Positions 53,188 to 62,571 of a DNA stretch of 64,000 nt are shown one piece after another (within the stretch, counting starts at the first letter, position 1; every line of letters starts with the position of its first letter). The stretch comes from Butyrivibrio hungatei DSM 14810 (GTDB lineage Bacteria; Bacillota; Clostridia; Lachnospirales; Lachnospiraceae). The position numbers were made by a program, and so were the translations under genes. The stretch lies in NCBI RefSeq assembly GCF_900143205.1, contig NZ_FRDH01000014.1, positions 1-64,000 of the forward strand, written 5' to 3'. Below the pieces are notes generated by a model. That model was not told the DNA's origin. It did not search any database and saw only the letters and a program-made list of their open reading frames with translations.

Positions 53188-54840
53188 TTACATCACCCTA
53201 AACTTCTTGAGCAACCTCACGATTGCTGTACCCTTAGGGAAACGCTTGATATCATCTTCTGTTGCGCCGCCGGACTTGATGAGCACTACGAAGTAGGCTG
53301 GAATTGCGGCGGCAACTGCAAACATAGTTGCAAAGAGATTCACGAAGTACCAGCTAGGCACAAAGAGACCAAACAAAAATTCAAAGAGCTTATATACTCC
53401 AAAAGCTACGCCGCCCATGACTACTGCTGAAATTGTTGGAAGAATGTACGCCTTTTTGAAGTCGTTTCGAACACGAATATGCTTTTTCATTACAACATTA
53501 TTGAGTACGCACATCATAAGTGAATAAACAATAGTCACGATACAAAGTGCGATATCATTAAGATCAGTGTATAAGAGAAGTGGCACCAGTATAGCTGCCT
53601 GAGCAACAAGTGAAAGTGCTGCATTGATAACAGGTGCAATAAGCTGACCTATTCCTTGAAGTACTGCGTTTGTTACAGTTGATATTGAATAAAAGATTAC
53701 TGTCACAGACAGAACCATAAGTAGCATTGAAGCCTCTCCTATAGAAGACTTCTGTGGGAACAGAATTGTAACTACTGGTCTTGCAAGGGCAAAAAGACCA
53801 ACAGCACATGGTGCTGAGATCATGTAGATCACTCGAAGAACCCTTGAGACAATATCTCTAACTTCAGCTTTATCTCCCTTTGAAAATGCTGCTGAGAGCT
53901 CTGGCATCATAGCAGAAGCTGCTGCGCTGGCAAAAGCTATAGGAATATTTGTAATGAGCATGGACTTTCTAATGAAGATTCCATACATAGTTGCAACCTT
54001 CTGCTCATCAATATTTCTCACATGCATAAGGATCCTGTTAAAGAAAACATTATTCAGGTATGAAGAAAGATTGTAGATTGCAGTACTGATAATGAAAGGC
54101 GTAACGATCATGAGGATCATCCTGAATATCTCAGAGGATGGCATATCTTCATGGGTATCTGCATTTACTCTCCTATGAATTCCTTTTCTGTTAACACAGT
54201 ATACAAAGTACATGAACAAAAGAGCTATGACAACTCCTGAACCTGTACCGATGGCACTACCAATGGCTCCGTAGACAGCTCTTTTGGTAGTATCTTCATT
54301 GCCCGCAATATTAGTAAGAATAAGGGCTCCGCCGACGCTGACTATAGCGTTGAGAATCTGCTCGATAAGCTGAGAAATGGATGTTGGAACCATTGTCCTG
54401 TGGGCCTGGAAATAGCCTCTGAGGACACCAAGGAAGCCAAATATGAAGATCGTTGGTGCAAAAAATCTAAGAACAAGTGCAGAATTACCGGTTGCCAGAA
54501 TATCTGCTCCAAAGAACAAAATGAAACTTCCGATTCCGCCTACGATTGAAACATATACAAGAGCGCATTTAAAGATCCTGTGTGCGTTCCTATACTCTTT
54601 TACCGCGAGTTTACCTGAGATAATCTTGGACATAGCAGATGGAATGCTATATGCAGATATTAAAAGAATAATGGTATAAACATTATAAGCAGCTCCATAA
54701 TAGCCATTTCCTTCATCTCCTATTATTGCTGCCAGTGGACTACCATATAACAGGCCGATAACTCTTGAGATAATACCAGCTATCGCAAGAATACCAGCCT
54801 GCTTTAATAGATTTTTCTTTGAATTTTCCTGTCTATTCAT
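53188..54840 (-). CDS. SpoVB/MurJ-like polysaccharide flippase
   Basis: 550 residues with about 14 hydrophobic segments. The N-terminus (AGIISRVIGLLYGSPLAAI, then GNGYYGAAYNVYTIILLI) is characteristic of MOP-superfamily lipid-linked oligosaccharide flippases of the SpoVB/YtgP group. It would move cell-wall or surface-polysaccharide precursors across the membrane. It starts 9 bp after the glgA stop, so the two share a transcript, though their roles differ. Confidence 0.88.
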   Translation of the reverse strand: MNRQENSKKNLLKQAGILAIAGIISRVIGLLYGSPLAAIIGDEGNGYYGAAYNVYTIILLISAYSIPSAMSKIISGKLAVKEYRNAHRIFKCALVYVSIVGGIGSFILFFGADILATGNSALVLRFFAPTIFIFGFLGVLRGYFQAHRTMVPTSISQLIEQILNAIVSVGGALILTNIAGNEDTTKRAVYGAIGSAIGTGSGVVIALLFMYFVYCVNRKGIHRRVNADTHEDMPSSEIFRMILMIVTPFIISTAIYNLSSYLNNVFFNRILMHVRNIDEQKVATMYGIFIRKSMLITNIPIAFASAAASAMMPELSAAFSKGDKAEVRDIVSRVLRVIYMISAPCAVGLFALARPVVTILFPQKSSIGEASMLLMVLSVTVIFYSISTVTNAVLQGIGQLIAPVINAALSLVAQAAILVPLLLYTDLNDIALCIVTIVYSLMMCVLNNVVMKKHIRVRNDFKKAYILPTISAVVMGGVAFGVYKLFEFLFGLFVPSWYFVNLFATMFAVAAAIPAYFVVLIKSGGATEDDIKRFPKGTAIVRLLKKFRVM

Positions 54841-54849
54841 AAATAATCA

Positions 54850-56295
54850 TTAAGGTTTCAGCCAATCGTACATTTCCTGATACTTCTCAGCGGAAACCTT
54901 CCATGAGAAGTCAACTGCCATGGCACGATCGATCATCTTATTCCATTCGCGCTTCTGATCATAATACACATGCTCTGCTTCGCGGATTGTACCAAGCATC
55001 TCGTGAGCATTGTAGTTGAGGAAGCCAAAACCTGTTCCTGTGCTTTCAAATTTGTTGTAAGGCTCAACGGTATCAATAAGTCCGCCTGTCTGTCTTACAA
55101 TCGGTATTGTACCATATCTTAACGCCATTAGCTGAGAAAGTCCACAGGGTTCAAAAAGTGATGGCATAAGGAATACGTCAGAAGCCGCATATATCTTGTG
55201 TGACATAGGTTCAGAATAATAGATATTTGCTGAAACTTTGTCATTGTACTTCCAATCAAAGTGTCTAAAAGAGTTCTCGTACTGCTCAGAACCTGTTCCC
55301 AAAACTACAAGCTGAATTGCATCCTGACAAAGCTCATCAAGAACGTAGTTGATAAGATCAAAGCCCTTCTGATCAGTAAGCCTTGAGACGATACCGATCA
55401 TCATGACCTTCTCATCTTCCTTAAGCCCCAGTTCTTTTTGCAGAGCCTTTTTATTCTTGACCTTCTCCTTGCGGAAGTTGATGGCGTTGTAGTTGTAAGG
55501 AATATACTTATCGGTCTCAGGATTGAATTCATCGTAGTCGATGCCGTTTACGATACCTCTAAGGTCATTAGCCCTTGCACGAAGGAGTCCGTCCAGCTCT
55601 TCACCATAGAACTCTGTCTTGATTTCCTCTGCGTAAGCCTTACTAACTGTAGTAATGGCATCTGAGTAGACAATTCCTCCCTTTAAAAGGTTTGCATCCT
55701 TGTATAGGCCAAGCTTATCAGGTGAAAAGTAATAATCTGGCAGACCTGTGATATCCTGAACTGTCTTAATGTCATACTTACCCTGGAACTTAAGGTTGTG
55801 GATAGTCATAACAGCCTTAATTCCTCTATAGAACTCACTTCCCTGGAATCTCTCTTTTAAATAAACCGGCACAAGTCCTGTCTGCCAGTCATGGCAGTGG
55901 ATGATATCTGGTCTAAAGTCAATAACAGGAAGTATAGAAAGAGCTGCCTTAGAAAAGAAGGCGAACTTCTCTATCTCAAAAATAACGTCGTCGCCATAGG
56001 GCTTCATTCCGTTAAAAAAGAATTCGTTATCAATAAAATAATACTTAATTCCGTCAATTTCTGCTTTAAAGATTCCTACATATTCATTTTTCCAATGGAA
56101 ATCCATGTAGAAATTTGAGACATACTCCATTTTGTCTTTCATTGGCTGGCTAATGCACTTATACAGTGGCAACACCACCCTGACATCGAAATATCGTTTA
56201 TCGATATCCTTAGGAAGAGAACCTACTACGTCAGCAAGTCCACCTGTTTTTATGAAAGGAACCCCTTCTGATGCCACAAAAAGAATATTTTTCAT
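54850..56295 (-). CDS. glgA: Glycogen synthase
   Basis: 481 residues, the usual length for GlgA. The N-terminus has SEGVPFIKTGGLADVVGSLP with the ADP-glucose loop KTGGLADV, then CHDWQTGLVPVYLK, and the C-terminal GT-B domain contains VSRLTDQKGFDL and LMPSLFEPCGLSQL. It extends alpha-1,4-glucan from ADP-glucose. The remaining glycogen genes are not in the window. Confidence 0.94.
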   Translation of the reverse strand: MKNILFVASEGVPFIKTGGLADVVGSLPKDIDKRYFDVRVVLPLYKCISQPMKDKMEYVSNFYMDFHWKNEYVGIFKAEIDGIKYYFIDNEFFFNGMKPYGDDVIFEIEKFAFFSKAALSILPVIDFRPDIIHCHDWQTGLVPVYLKERFQGSEFYRGIKAVMTIHNLKFQGKYDIKTVQDITGLPDYYFSPDKLGLYKDANLLKGGIVYSDAITTVSKAYAEEIKTEFYGEELDGLLRARANDLRGIVNGIDYDEFNPETDKYIPYNYNAINFRKEKVKNKKALQKELGLKEDEKVMMIGIVSRLTDQKGFDLINYVLDELCQDAIQLVVLGTGSEQYENSFRHFDWKYNDKVSANIYYSEPMSHKIYAASDVFLMPSLFEPCGLSQLMALRYGTIPIVRQTGGLIDTVEPYNKFESTGTGFGFLNYNAHEMLGTIREAEHVYYDQKREWNKMIDRAMAVDFSWKVSAEKYQEMYDWLKP

Positions 56296-56316
56296 ACGTC
56301 TACATCTCCTACTATA

Positions 56317-57504
56317 TCATTTTAACTTAAGTGATAATGCATATTGCTCCTGAGATACCTTGACCAGTACATTTCTGGTATCATCAGTCTGTCCCAAAAG
56401 TCCAAATTCTTTTGAAAAAAGCGCAACGCCAAACTTGAGCTTGCCATGGCTCCTTCTATAAACAGCGTTTGATATCTCTAACATGATGCTTGACATTACT
56501 TTATCCCTAATGCCCCATGAATCAAGTAGTGCAAGAATCTCATCTGTTGTATTGCATCCCATGACTGTTCTGACCTGACTAGAGGTTCCGCCCACTATTG
56601 CTGTATGTGCGGAAAAGATCTCTCTTCTGGCGTCAGATGCATAGGAATTAGTATTCATGATACCTGCCGCAAGCTTAACGAGTTTACCTACATTTCCTAC
56701 AAGAAGCATGTTCTCGCCGCCATTTGCAACTATAGCATCGATTGCGTCACCTGGATAGTTAAAACATCTAACTGCAGTCTTAAGAGATACGTGAAGGCTG
56801 TCATTTATTTCTTTTGCACAGTAATTACCTGGAGCTACAAGGAAGTTTTTAACCCCAAGATTTGCCTGTTTCTTGACCTGATCTGCAATTGAACTTGTAA
56901 TGTCCCTTTGATGGATTCTAAAAATCCTGCCGTAATCACCAAGAATCGAGATGCCACCAGTAAACATGTTCTGTCCCATAGTCTGCTTGGCTGCTATCAT
57001 CATTCCATCAGGGCAGCTGACTGTAATCTGAAGGAGCTGAGCTCCATCTGAGATCTCGCAGGCTTCTCCAACTGCATCAAATATGAGTTTTCTGGCATTT
57101 TTCTCGATAAGAGGTTCACCTTTTTTGATGTCAGCAGTATCCATCTGCGCAGTGCCGATTCCTTCGCCGCCACACAAGAAAAGATTCCCATATCTCATGT
57201 CGATATGAGCATTATCGCTTACGTCATATAAATTTTTAATTTTGGAAACTGTTACGTGAATCTCAGCCTTTTCTCTGATGTCAGGTGGATTGCCACCTTC
57301 CATAATGGCATAGTAATGGGCTGATTCGTCATTACAAGCCGAAGATACCTGATATACAGAAATAGTCCTGGGACTATTATCTCCATGTTGGATAGATACA
57401 TATTCATAATCCGTTTTAAAGAGCAGACAAACTGCGGCAGCTCTTGCGGCTGCTGCTGCACAATCTCCTGTAGTTAAACGGCTGATAACAAAACTTGGAT
57501 CCAT
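56317..57504 (-). CDS. CbiD-like protein (cobalt-precorrin methyltransferase family)
   Basis: 395 residues. Family features: SRLTTGDCAAAAARAAAV (normally GFTTGSCAAAA), a central TGGISILGDYGRI (normally TGGTSILGTTGIV), and VGNVGKLVKLAAGIMNTNS. CbiD methylates C1 of cobalt-precorrin-5B in anaerobic B12 synthesis. This copy is divergent at the first two motifs and stands outside any cobalamin cluster, so its substrate is uncertain. The ATG at 57504 follows AAGGAG. Confidence 0.75.
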   Translation of the reverse strand: MDPSFVISRLTTGDCAAAAARAAAVCLLFKTDYEYVSIQHGDNSPRTISVYQVSSACNDESAHYYAIMEGGNPPDIREKAEIHVTVSKIKNLYDVSDNAHIDMRYGNLFLCGGEGIGTAQMDTADIKKGEPLIEKNARKLIFDAVGEACEISDGAQLLQITVSCPDGMMIAAKQTMGQNMFTGGISILGDYGRIFRIHQRDITSSIADQVKKQANLGVKNFLVAPGNYCAKEINDSLHVSLKTAVRCFNYPGDAIDAIVANGGENMLLVGNVGKLVKLAAGIMNTNSYASDARREIFSAHTAIVGGTSSQVRTVMGCNTTDEILALLDSWGIRDKVMSSIMLEISNAVYRRSHGKLKFGVALFSKEFGLLGQTDDTRNVLVKVSQEQYALSLKLK

Positions 57505-57612
57505 ATATGCTCCTTCTTTAAATGTCTTTACGTGTGTCAATTGAGCATGTACATCAATATATAGTATTATACAATATTTCGTAAATATAAAAAATAGTAA
57601 GTTGGAATTAAC

Positions 57613-57636
57613 TAAATAACGTGTACACGTTATTTA
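57613..57636. promoter_or_regulatory. 24-bp perfect palindrome upstream of the cbiD-like gene
   Basis: Every base of the 24-bp palindrome pairs; its centre is ACGTGTACACGT. It lies 109 bp before the cbiD-like start in an AT-rich, promoter-like stretch. It is probably the operator of a dimeric regulator. Confidence 0.6.
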
Positions 57637-57711
57637 TTATTTCGATTTAATTTATGCTTTATTTAGAAAACGTCCATATTTTGTCCAAATTTAGAATATA
57701 TTATATTACTA

Positions 57712-57788
57712 TCAGAAGTATAAAACTTCTGACTCCCCCAACAAAACTTTTTTCATACCGGGTCGATTGGCTCCCCACCGATCGACCC
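57712..57788. other. Two hairpins of unknown role
   Basis: TCAGAAGT/ACTTCTGA (57712-57732) and GGGTCGATTGG/CCGATCGACCC (57760-57788, one G-T) lie between the cbiD-like gene and the next terminator. They could be a leader RNA of the cbiD-like gene. I recognise no riboswitch class, and no cobalamin box is visible. Confidence 0.35.
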
Positions 57789-57799
57789 CTCCTCCCAAA

Positions 57800-57831
57800 A
57801 AAAGTACCACCTCTTTCGAGGTGGTTTTTTT
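57800..57831. terminator. Bidirectional terminator
   Basis: ACCACCTC / GAGGTGGT with a 4-base loop, followed by TTTTTTT on the plus strand and preceded by AAAAAAA. It lies behind the 96-residue gene. Confidence 0.85.
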
Positions 57832-57856
57832 AATGGTGTTATGCTTCTTAAATTAT

Positions 57857-58147
57857 TTAAGCAGAAATTGCTGTGAGCTCTTCTGTCTTTACTTCTTCAG
57901 AATCTGTAGCGATCATGTCTGTCTTTCTAACAGCTCTGATTCCAAAACTTCCTACATAGCTGATTCCTTTTAATAAACTTCTGATAGTCTTGATAGACTT
58001 TTCAATCTCATCTGCATTTGTAACGATGATCGTAGGAACACCGCTTCCTGCCATTTCTACTCTATATCCAGCATCCTTAAGGGCCTTCATAGCCTTAATC
58101 TTGTCTGTTGTTGTGATCTCTTCAAGCTCTTTCTCTACTTTTGCCAT
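57857..58147 (-). CDS. Hypothetical small cytosolic protein (96 aa)
   Basis: 96 residues with an alternating helical/beta composition (MKALKDAGYRVEMAGSG, then VPTIIVTNADEIEKSIKTI). No family is recognised. The ATG at 58147 is preferred because AGAAAGG lies upstream and because of the usual codon pattern; the longer frame adds a hydrophobic extension without a ribosome site. Confidence 0.65.
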   Translation of the reverse strand: MAKVEKELEEITTTDKIKAMKALKDAGYRVEMAGSGVPTIIVTNADEIEKSIKTIRSLLKGISYVGSFGIRAVRKTDMIATDSEEVKTEELTAISA

Positions 58148-58250
58148 TTCTATATACCTTTCTGAATCCCATCGACAAATAGTACCAGTGAGTAATATAA
58201 CATATTTGTTTATAAAAATCAAATAAAATTTATAGATTTTTAATAATTAG

Positions 58251-60083
58251 TTATCCATTTGTCGTATATGCCTTAATGAAGAAATCCTTGTCAGGCTGCG
58301 CTTCCATGGCATTTCCATCATCGGAAATGTAATAACTCTGCCCACTTGCAGTGTAATAATTATGGAAGTTTCCGGTAAGATTATTCCATTCGTCATAGTT
58401 AGGCTTCGAAACCATATCCCCTGCTGCTTCCATAACAAGCCTTCCGCTGGTTTCAGGTTTTATCAATATAAAGAATTTATCTCCCGCCTCGAGGCTGATG
58501 CTTCTCATTAGTTCAAAGGTGTGATAGCCTCCGCCGATAGCAGAAAATTTCTGAGATACAAAAGGTTCTCCTAGATCTTCAAAACTAAGCTTGTCATCAT
58601 CCGTAACAGGATTAAGATATATTTCTACCTGATATTGCTGGTAAGAATCTATTGCCATAAGTCCAAAGGCTTCTAGATTCTCGTTTCCCTTTGCTTCATA
58701 TATTACTCCATAAGGATTTTTGGAGCTTGAATAAGTAACCACGTAGTTTTCAGCATCATCAAGTGTGCTGGTGACATTTGTTATAAAGCCTGCCACCTGA
58801 TAGTTATTGTCGTACCAGCCCTTTGCACCAGGCCTTACTGCTGAATATGCCGCCGCATTACTAATAGCTGCGGTCTCGTCGTAGTAGGACAGGTAAAAAT
58901 ATCCGTCTTTTCCCGAAACCTCTCCCCAGCTATTCTTGCAGATCCAGGCTCCGTCAGCTTTGGGTCTGTGGCTAAAGTTTGAAGCGCTGTAATCATCATC
59001 CCAGCCAACTATCAGAACTTCGTGATTGGCTGTAGGAGGAATCTCGCCATTAAAGTATGAATAAAGGCTTCCCTTATTTTTGGACCAAAACTTACTGTCG
59101 GCGTTTACACCAATAGATGCTGCGCCGTGTTCCATGACCATCTGCTTTACAAGGCTTATATTTTCTTCTGAAGCGCATACTTCTATGACATCCTGAATGT
59201 GATACTCGCTGTTATAGGCATTTGATGGAAGTGAAGTGTTGTTCTTAAAAAGATACTCTGAACCGTAAATTGCCTGAAATGCATCATTGTCGGCTTCTGT
59301 AACGGGGCCCTTCCAGGCTGTCAAAAGGCTGATGCAGAAATTGTTGACGCCGCCAACTGCCACATAGTTGGTATCATAGTCAAAGATCCAGGCTCCTTCT
59401 ACATTGTCAGCATTAACAAGTTCTCTGTAATCGTCTTTAATGCCGTTATTTACCGTGTCTTCTGCCTTATGAACGTTGTAATAGGCAAGGTGTTTCTCCG
59501 ATAGATCAAGGTCCTTATATGAAATATCTGAATAATGCTTCAAGATATCGGATTCTATTGCTCCGATTGCTGCATAAGACCAGCAAAGATAGGTATAGCC
59601 CTGATCTTCTACTTCTGTAACGTAGCATTTACCTTCATAATTTCTGGAATCATACTGAACTGGAAGGTCAGTATCTGAAAAGCTTGATACATCTGAAGGA
59701 ATTACATCCTTAAAGTCTTCGTTGGCGTAAAATCCAACATTGTCGCCATCAAGTATAGTGACTGCTTCTGGAATCACTATTCTTCTGACTGTCTCAACAT
59801 TTTCTGAGATTGGATTATTGGCTTCTCCTATAAGGGAACCTTCAAGAAGTGTCGAAGATTTACCCTCAGATGAATAGATAGGGCTATTGGACGGATCAGC
59901 AAAGTTCTCGCTTCCATCAACTGCCGAAAGGTCATCGTCAGATAGATTCTGCCCGCTTTCATCTCTTCTCGAGGGATTACCTGTCTGAACAGAATTATGG
60001 TTCGTAAAGATAATAGCCACAATAAGCGCTGTTACAATTGCCACCGCCAGTACTAAGACTAGCACCAATCTCTTTTTCTTCAC
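58251..60083 (-). CDS. Membrane-anchored C1 (papain-like) peptidase
   Basis: 610 residues. An N-terminal membrane anchor (LVLVLVLAVAIVTALIVAII) is followed by a linker and a papain-type domain at about 130-400: oxyanion Gln and catalytic Cys in VEDQGYTYLCWSYAAIG, His in TANHEVLIVGWDDDY, Asn in WICKNSWGE. The C-terminal 200 residues look like the lectin-like beta domain often fused to such peptidases. The GTG start follows GAGGG and overlaps the upstream gene by 4 bases. Third gene of an exported hydrolase operon. Confidence 0.85.
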   Translation of the reverse strand: MKKKRLVLVLVLAVAIVTALIVAIIFTNHNSVQTGNPSRRDESGQNLSDDDLSAVDGSENFADPSNSPIYSSEGKSSTLLEGSLIGEANNPISENVETVRRIVIPEAVTILDGDNVGFYANEDFKDVIPSDVSSFSDTDLPVQYDSRNYEGKCYVTEVEDQGYTYLCWSYAAIGAIESDILKHYSDISYKDLDLSEKHLAYYNVHKAEDTVNNGIKDDYRELVNADNVEGAWIFDYDTNYVAVGGVNNFCISLLTAWKGPVTEADNDAFQAIYGSEYLFKNNTSLPSNAYNSEYHIQDVIEVCASEENISLVKQMVMEHGAASIGVNADSKFWSKNKGSLYSYFNGEIPPTANHEVLIVGWDDDYSASNFSHRPKADGAWICKNSWGEVSGKDGYFYLSYYDETAAISNAAAYSAVRPGAKGWYDNNYQVAGFITNVTSTLDDAENYVVTYSSSKNPYGVIYEAKGNENLEAFGLMAIDSYQQYQVEIYLNPVTDDDKLSFEDLGEPFVSQKFSAIGGGYHTFELMRSISLEAGDKFFILIKPETSGRLVMEAAGDMVSKPNYDEWNNLTGNFHNYYTASGQSYYISDDGNAMEAQPDKDFFIKAYTTNG

Positions 60084-60724
60084 TTTTTGCCCTCATTTAC
60101 ATGAATCGTGTTAAATGAACCAAATATTGACTGCGATATATCTTTTGCAAAAGCCTCATAATCTATGTAGTGATAGCCGCTCTTCCAGCCGTCAATAACT
60201 CTGAGCATAGGATAGAGCTTGTCTCCAACTCGCCAGATGCTATATCCCACCACAACTATGGTGTGGTCCTTATAAAAACCTCTGGCAATGTTCATGATAA
60301 CAGGCCTTCCGTGGGATATCTCGTCCACAACCTGCTTTTCAAAACTCCAGACATACACGCCCTTACACCTGACCTTGGCGCCGTACTCTCCGAAGGCTTC
60401 CCTAGCTATACCTGAGATAAAAAAGGGAACTGTACCTCTTTTATCTGTGTATCCATAGCATTCTGCGATCTCTTCTACTAATTTATAGGTTTCCTGGATA
60501 TTTTCAGGAACGCCTGTAACCGCACCTGTTCTGCGGTAATAATCAAGTACTCTTGTAACCGCTACAACAGAGCAATTTCTGGTGCGCCTGCCACTTATAG
60601 TCTCCATGGACTGACTGTTCATGACGATTGGCCTTCCTCTTTTGACCATTACTGGCTTGTCACCATATTTTTCCAAAAGATACTTGGATATATTACTTAT
60701 TCCACCGTATGCTTGCTTTTTCAT
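60080..60724 (-). CDS. C39-like cysteine peptidase domain protein
   Basis: 214 residues. A possible papain-fold triad is visible: Cys in RNCSVVAVTRVLDYY, His in KDHTIVVVGYS and Asp in LRVIDGWKSG, the order seen in C39-like peptidases. There is no signal peptide, so it may act inside the cell or be exported another way. It overlaps the beta-lactamase-like gene by 32 bases and the C1 peptidase by 4 bases. Confidence 0.7.
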   Translation of the reverse strand: MKKQAYGGISNISKYLLEKYGDKPVMVKRGRPIVMNSQSMETISGRRTRNCSVVAVTRVLDYYRRTGAVTGVPENIQETYKLVEEIAECYGYTDKRGTVPFFISGIAREAFGEYGAKVRCKGVYVWSFEKQVVDEISHGRPVIMNIARGFYKDHTIVVVGYSIWRVGDKLYPMLRVIDGWKSGYHYIDYEAFAKDISQSIFGSFNTIHVNEGKK

Positions 60725-62372
60725 AAACTTCTTTCTTGCTCTTTAAGTTAAGTCTTGCGGGGTGATCATCGCTGTAGCTGTCCTTGACCTTCCCCTCAGC
60801 CTCTGTAATAAGCTTATCACAGATTTCAAGGAGCGTGTCAGTTATATCTTCATCAGTCCCCATTCCAGTATAAATTATCTCAGGTGCAAACCCAAGACCT
60901 GCTGTGGTATACCAGTTTCCATCAAACTTATTTGGATTGCTCTCTTTGTCCGTAACAGGTGAATTAATCTTATTTGTCAAAAGAACTATGACAAGCCTTT
61001 CCTCTGGATCCACCATAAGGAGTGTCCCCGTCCAGCCCTGATGTCCAAAGGTATTATTACTGCAAAGGCTTCCAAAGTATCTGGCTCTTTTCTGGCTACC
61101 CTGCTTCCACCAGCCAAGGCCCCAGGTATTATCCCCGCTATATTCCGATGACAAGAAGGTATCTATTGCTTCTTTTGTAAAATATGTCTTGCCGCCACTT
61201 GTTCCATCTATCATGAGATTTCCAAGCTTAGCAAGGTCAGTTGCACTTGCAAAAATACCAGCGTGACCTGAAACGCCGCCCATACAGTAATAGGCTGTTT
61301 CGTCATGTACTTCGCCCCAGATAGTATATTTGCGGATTCCTTCAAAATCCACATACCCATCTCTGGTATTGCCGTTTAGCTCAGTAGCGGCGCAGTCTTT
61401 TTTTGTAAACCCGTTTTGAAGGGGATTGTAGGTTACTCTCGTAAGTCCCAAAGGCTCTGCAAACTCATCCTTTAAATACTGATCAAGACTCTTTCCGCTT
61501 ACCTTTTCAACAATCACACCTAGGATCATGTAGTCAACGTCTGAGTAAACAGTCCTGGTTCCTGGCTCGTACATGAGAGGTGTCTTATTTATAGCTTTGA
61601 TAGTAGCTTCTTTTGCCGCTTCATCCCCAGCATATGATGAAAAGAGCTCATTTTTCATCTCAGGATTGTATTCCTGCTTGATCTGGTCAACGTAAGGGTT
61701 AAAGTACTTGGGAGAAGCTGGAAAGCCGCCTCTATGGAGAAGGAGCTGTTTTATAGTAAGATTCTTTTTCCAAGTCTTGATAGTCTCTAAGTCCTTAGCT
61801 TCGCCTCCCTCGTATGCTATGAAGATAGTATCTTCGACGAATTCATCCCCAAGATAGTCAGTCACCTTGTCATCTAGGCTTATCTTGCCTTCTGAAAAGA
61901 GCTTTTGAAGGGGGTAATTTACGCCTATCATCTTGGAAATTGAGGCTAGGTCATACATGGTATCGCTAGTTACACTGTCTCCTTTTGTAAGTCGTTTCCC
62001 ATTTTGATCATAACTGTTTAATAGTCCAAAGCTATCCTCAAATACAAGCTCTCCATCCTTCATAACTGCTATCTGAGCACTGGTAAAACCGTTTTCAATG
62101 TCAGTGTTTATGATATCTTCTATAAGTTCCAAGGATTCTTTTCGTATTCCAGCTTCCTCATATTTAGATTCATATAAAGATATCTTATCTACTTTTTCCT
62201 GTTTTTCTTCCTCAATACTTTCCTGAGTATTATTCTCAGTAGAAGCTTCTATCTTAGGAGAAACCTCAATATTTTCATATAATATCTCACTTTCCTCACC
62301 GCTATTTTTACATGAAGTAAGATTTAATATCATCAATAAACTTAGTAACAGAGTCAAAAATTTTCTTTTCAA
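60693..62372 (-). CDS. Beta-lactamase-family serine hydrolase lipoprotein
   Basis: 559 residues. A lipoprotein signal ends with LNLTSCKN (lipobox Cys). The class C/penicillin-binding-protein fold shows DLASISKMIGV (S-x-x-K), YSDVDYMILG (the Y-x-N position as YSD) and GHQGWTGT (the KTG position as HQG). More likely a peptidoglycan or ester hydrolase than an antibiotic-degrading enzyme. A TTG start behind GGGGTG is used. Confidence 0.85.
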   Translation of the reverse strand: MKRKFLTLLLSLLMILNLTSCKNSGEESEILYENIEVSPKIEASTENNTQESIEEEKQEKVDKISLYESKYEEAGIRKESLELIEDIINTDIENGFTSAQIAVMKDGELVFEDSFGLLNSYDQNGKRLTKGDSVTSDTMYDLASISKMIGVNYPLQKLFSEGKISLDDKVTDYLGDEFVEDTIFIAYEGGEAKDLETIKTWKKNLTIKQLLLHRGGFPASPKYFNPYVDQIKQEYNPEMKNELFSSYAGDEAAKEATIKAINKTPLMYEPGTRTVYSDVDYMILGVIVEKVSGKSLDQYLKDEFAEPLGLTRVTYNPLQNGFTKKDCAATELNGNTRDGYVDFEGIRKYTIWGEVHDETAYYCMGGVSGHAGIFASATDLAKLGNLMIDGTSGGKTYFTKEAIDTFLSSEYSGDNTWGLGWWKQGSQKRARYFGSLCSNNTFGHQGWTGTLLMVDPEERLVIVLLTNKINSPVTDKESNPNKFDGNWYTTAGLGFAPEIIYTGMGTDEDITDTLLEICDKLITEAEGKVKDSYSDDHPARLNLKSKKEVYEKASIRWNK

Positions 62373-62571
62373 TGTCGCACCCCAATTGTTAAGTCTCTAT
62401 TCATTTTATCATCTATTAGTACTAACTTCTCTATCATAATTTTTGTTATATTTGTCAAAATTATATTATAATTGTGATTTTTCTGCGAACTTTATGTTTT
62501 TTGTCTGTATTGTATGTATAATTTAATTAATTCTAAAAGTCACATTACTAAAGGAGTAGTTGGGTAAAGCG

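Noticed and set aside
57712..57788. Cobalamin riboswitch before the cbiD-like gene
   Set aside because: No B12 box or matching core is visible on the minus strand.
60693..62372. True antibiotic beta-lactamase
   Set aside because: The second and third motifs (YSD, HQG) differ from YAN/KTG of AmpC enzymes, and the protein is longer than they are.
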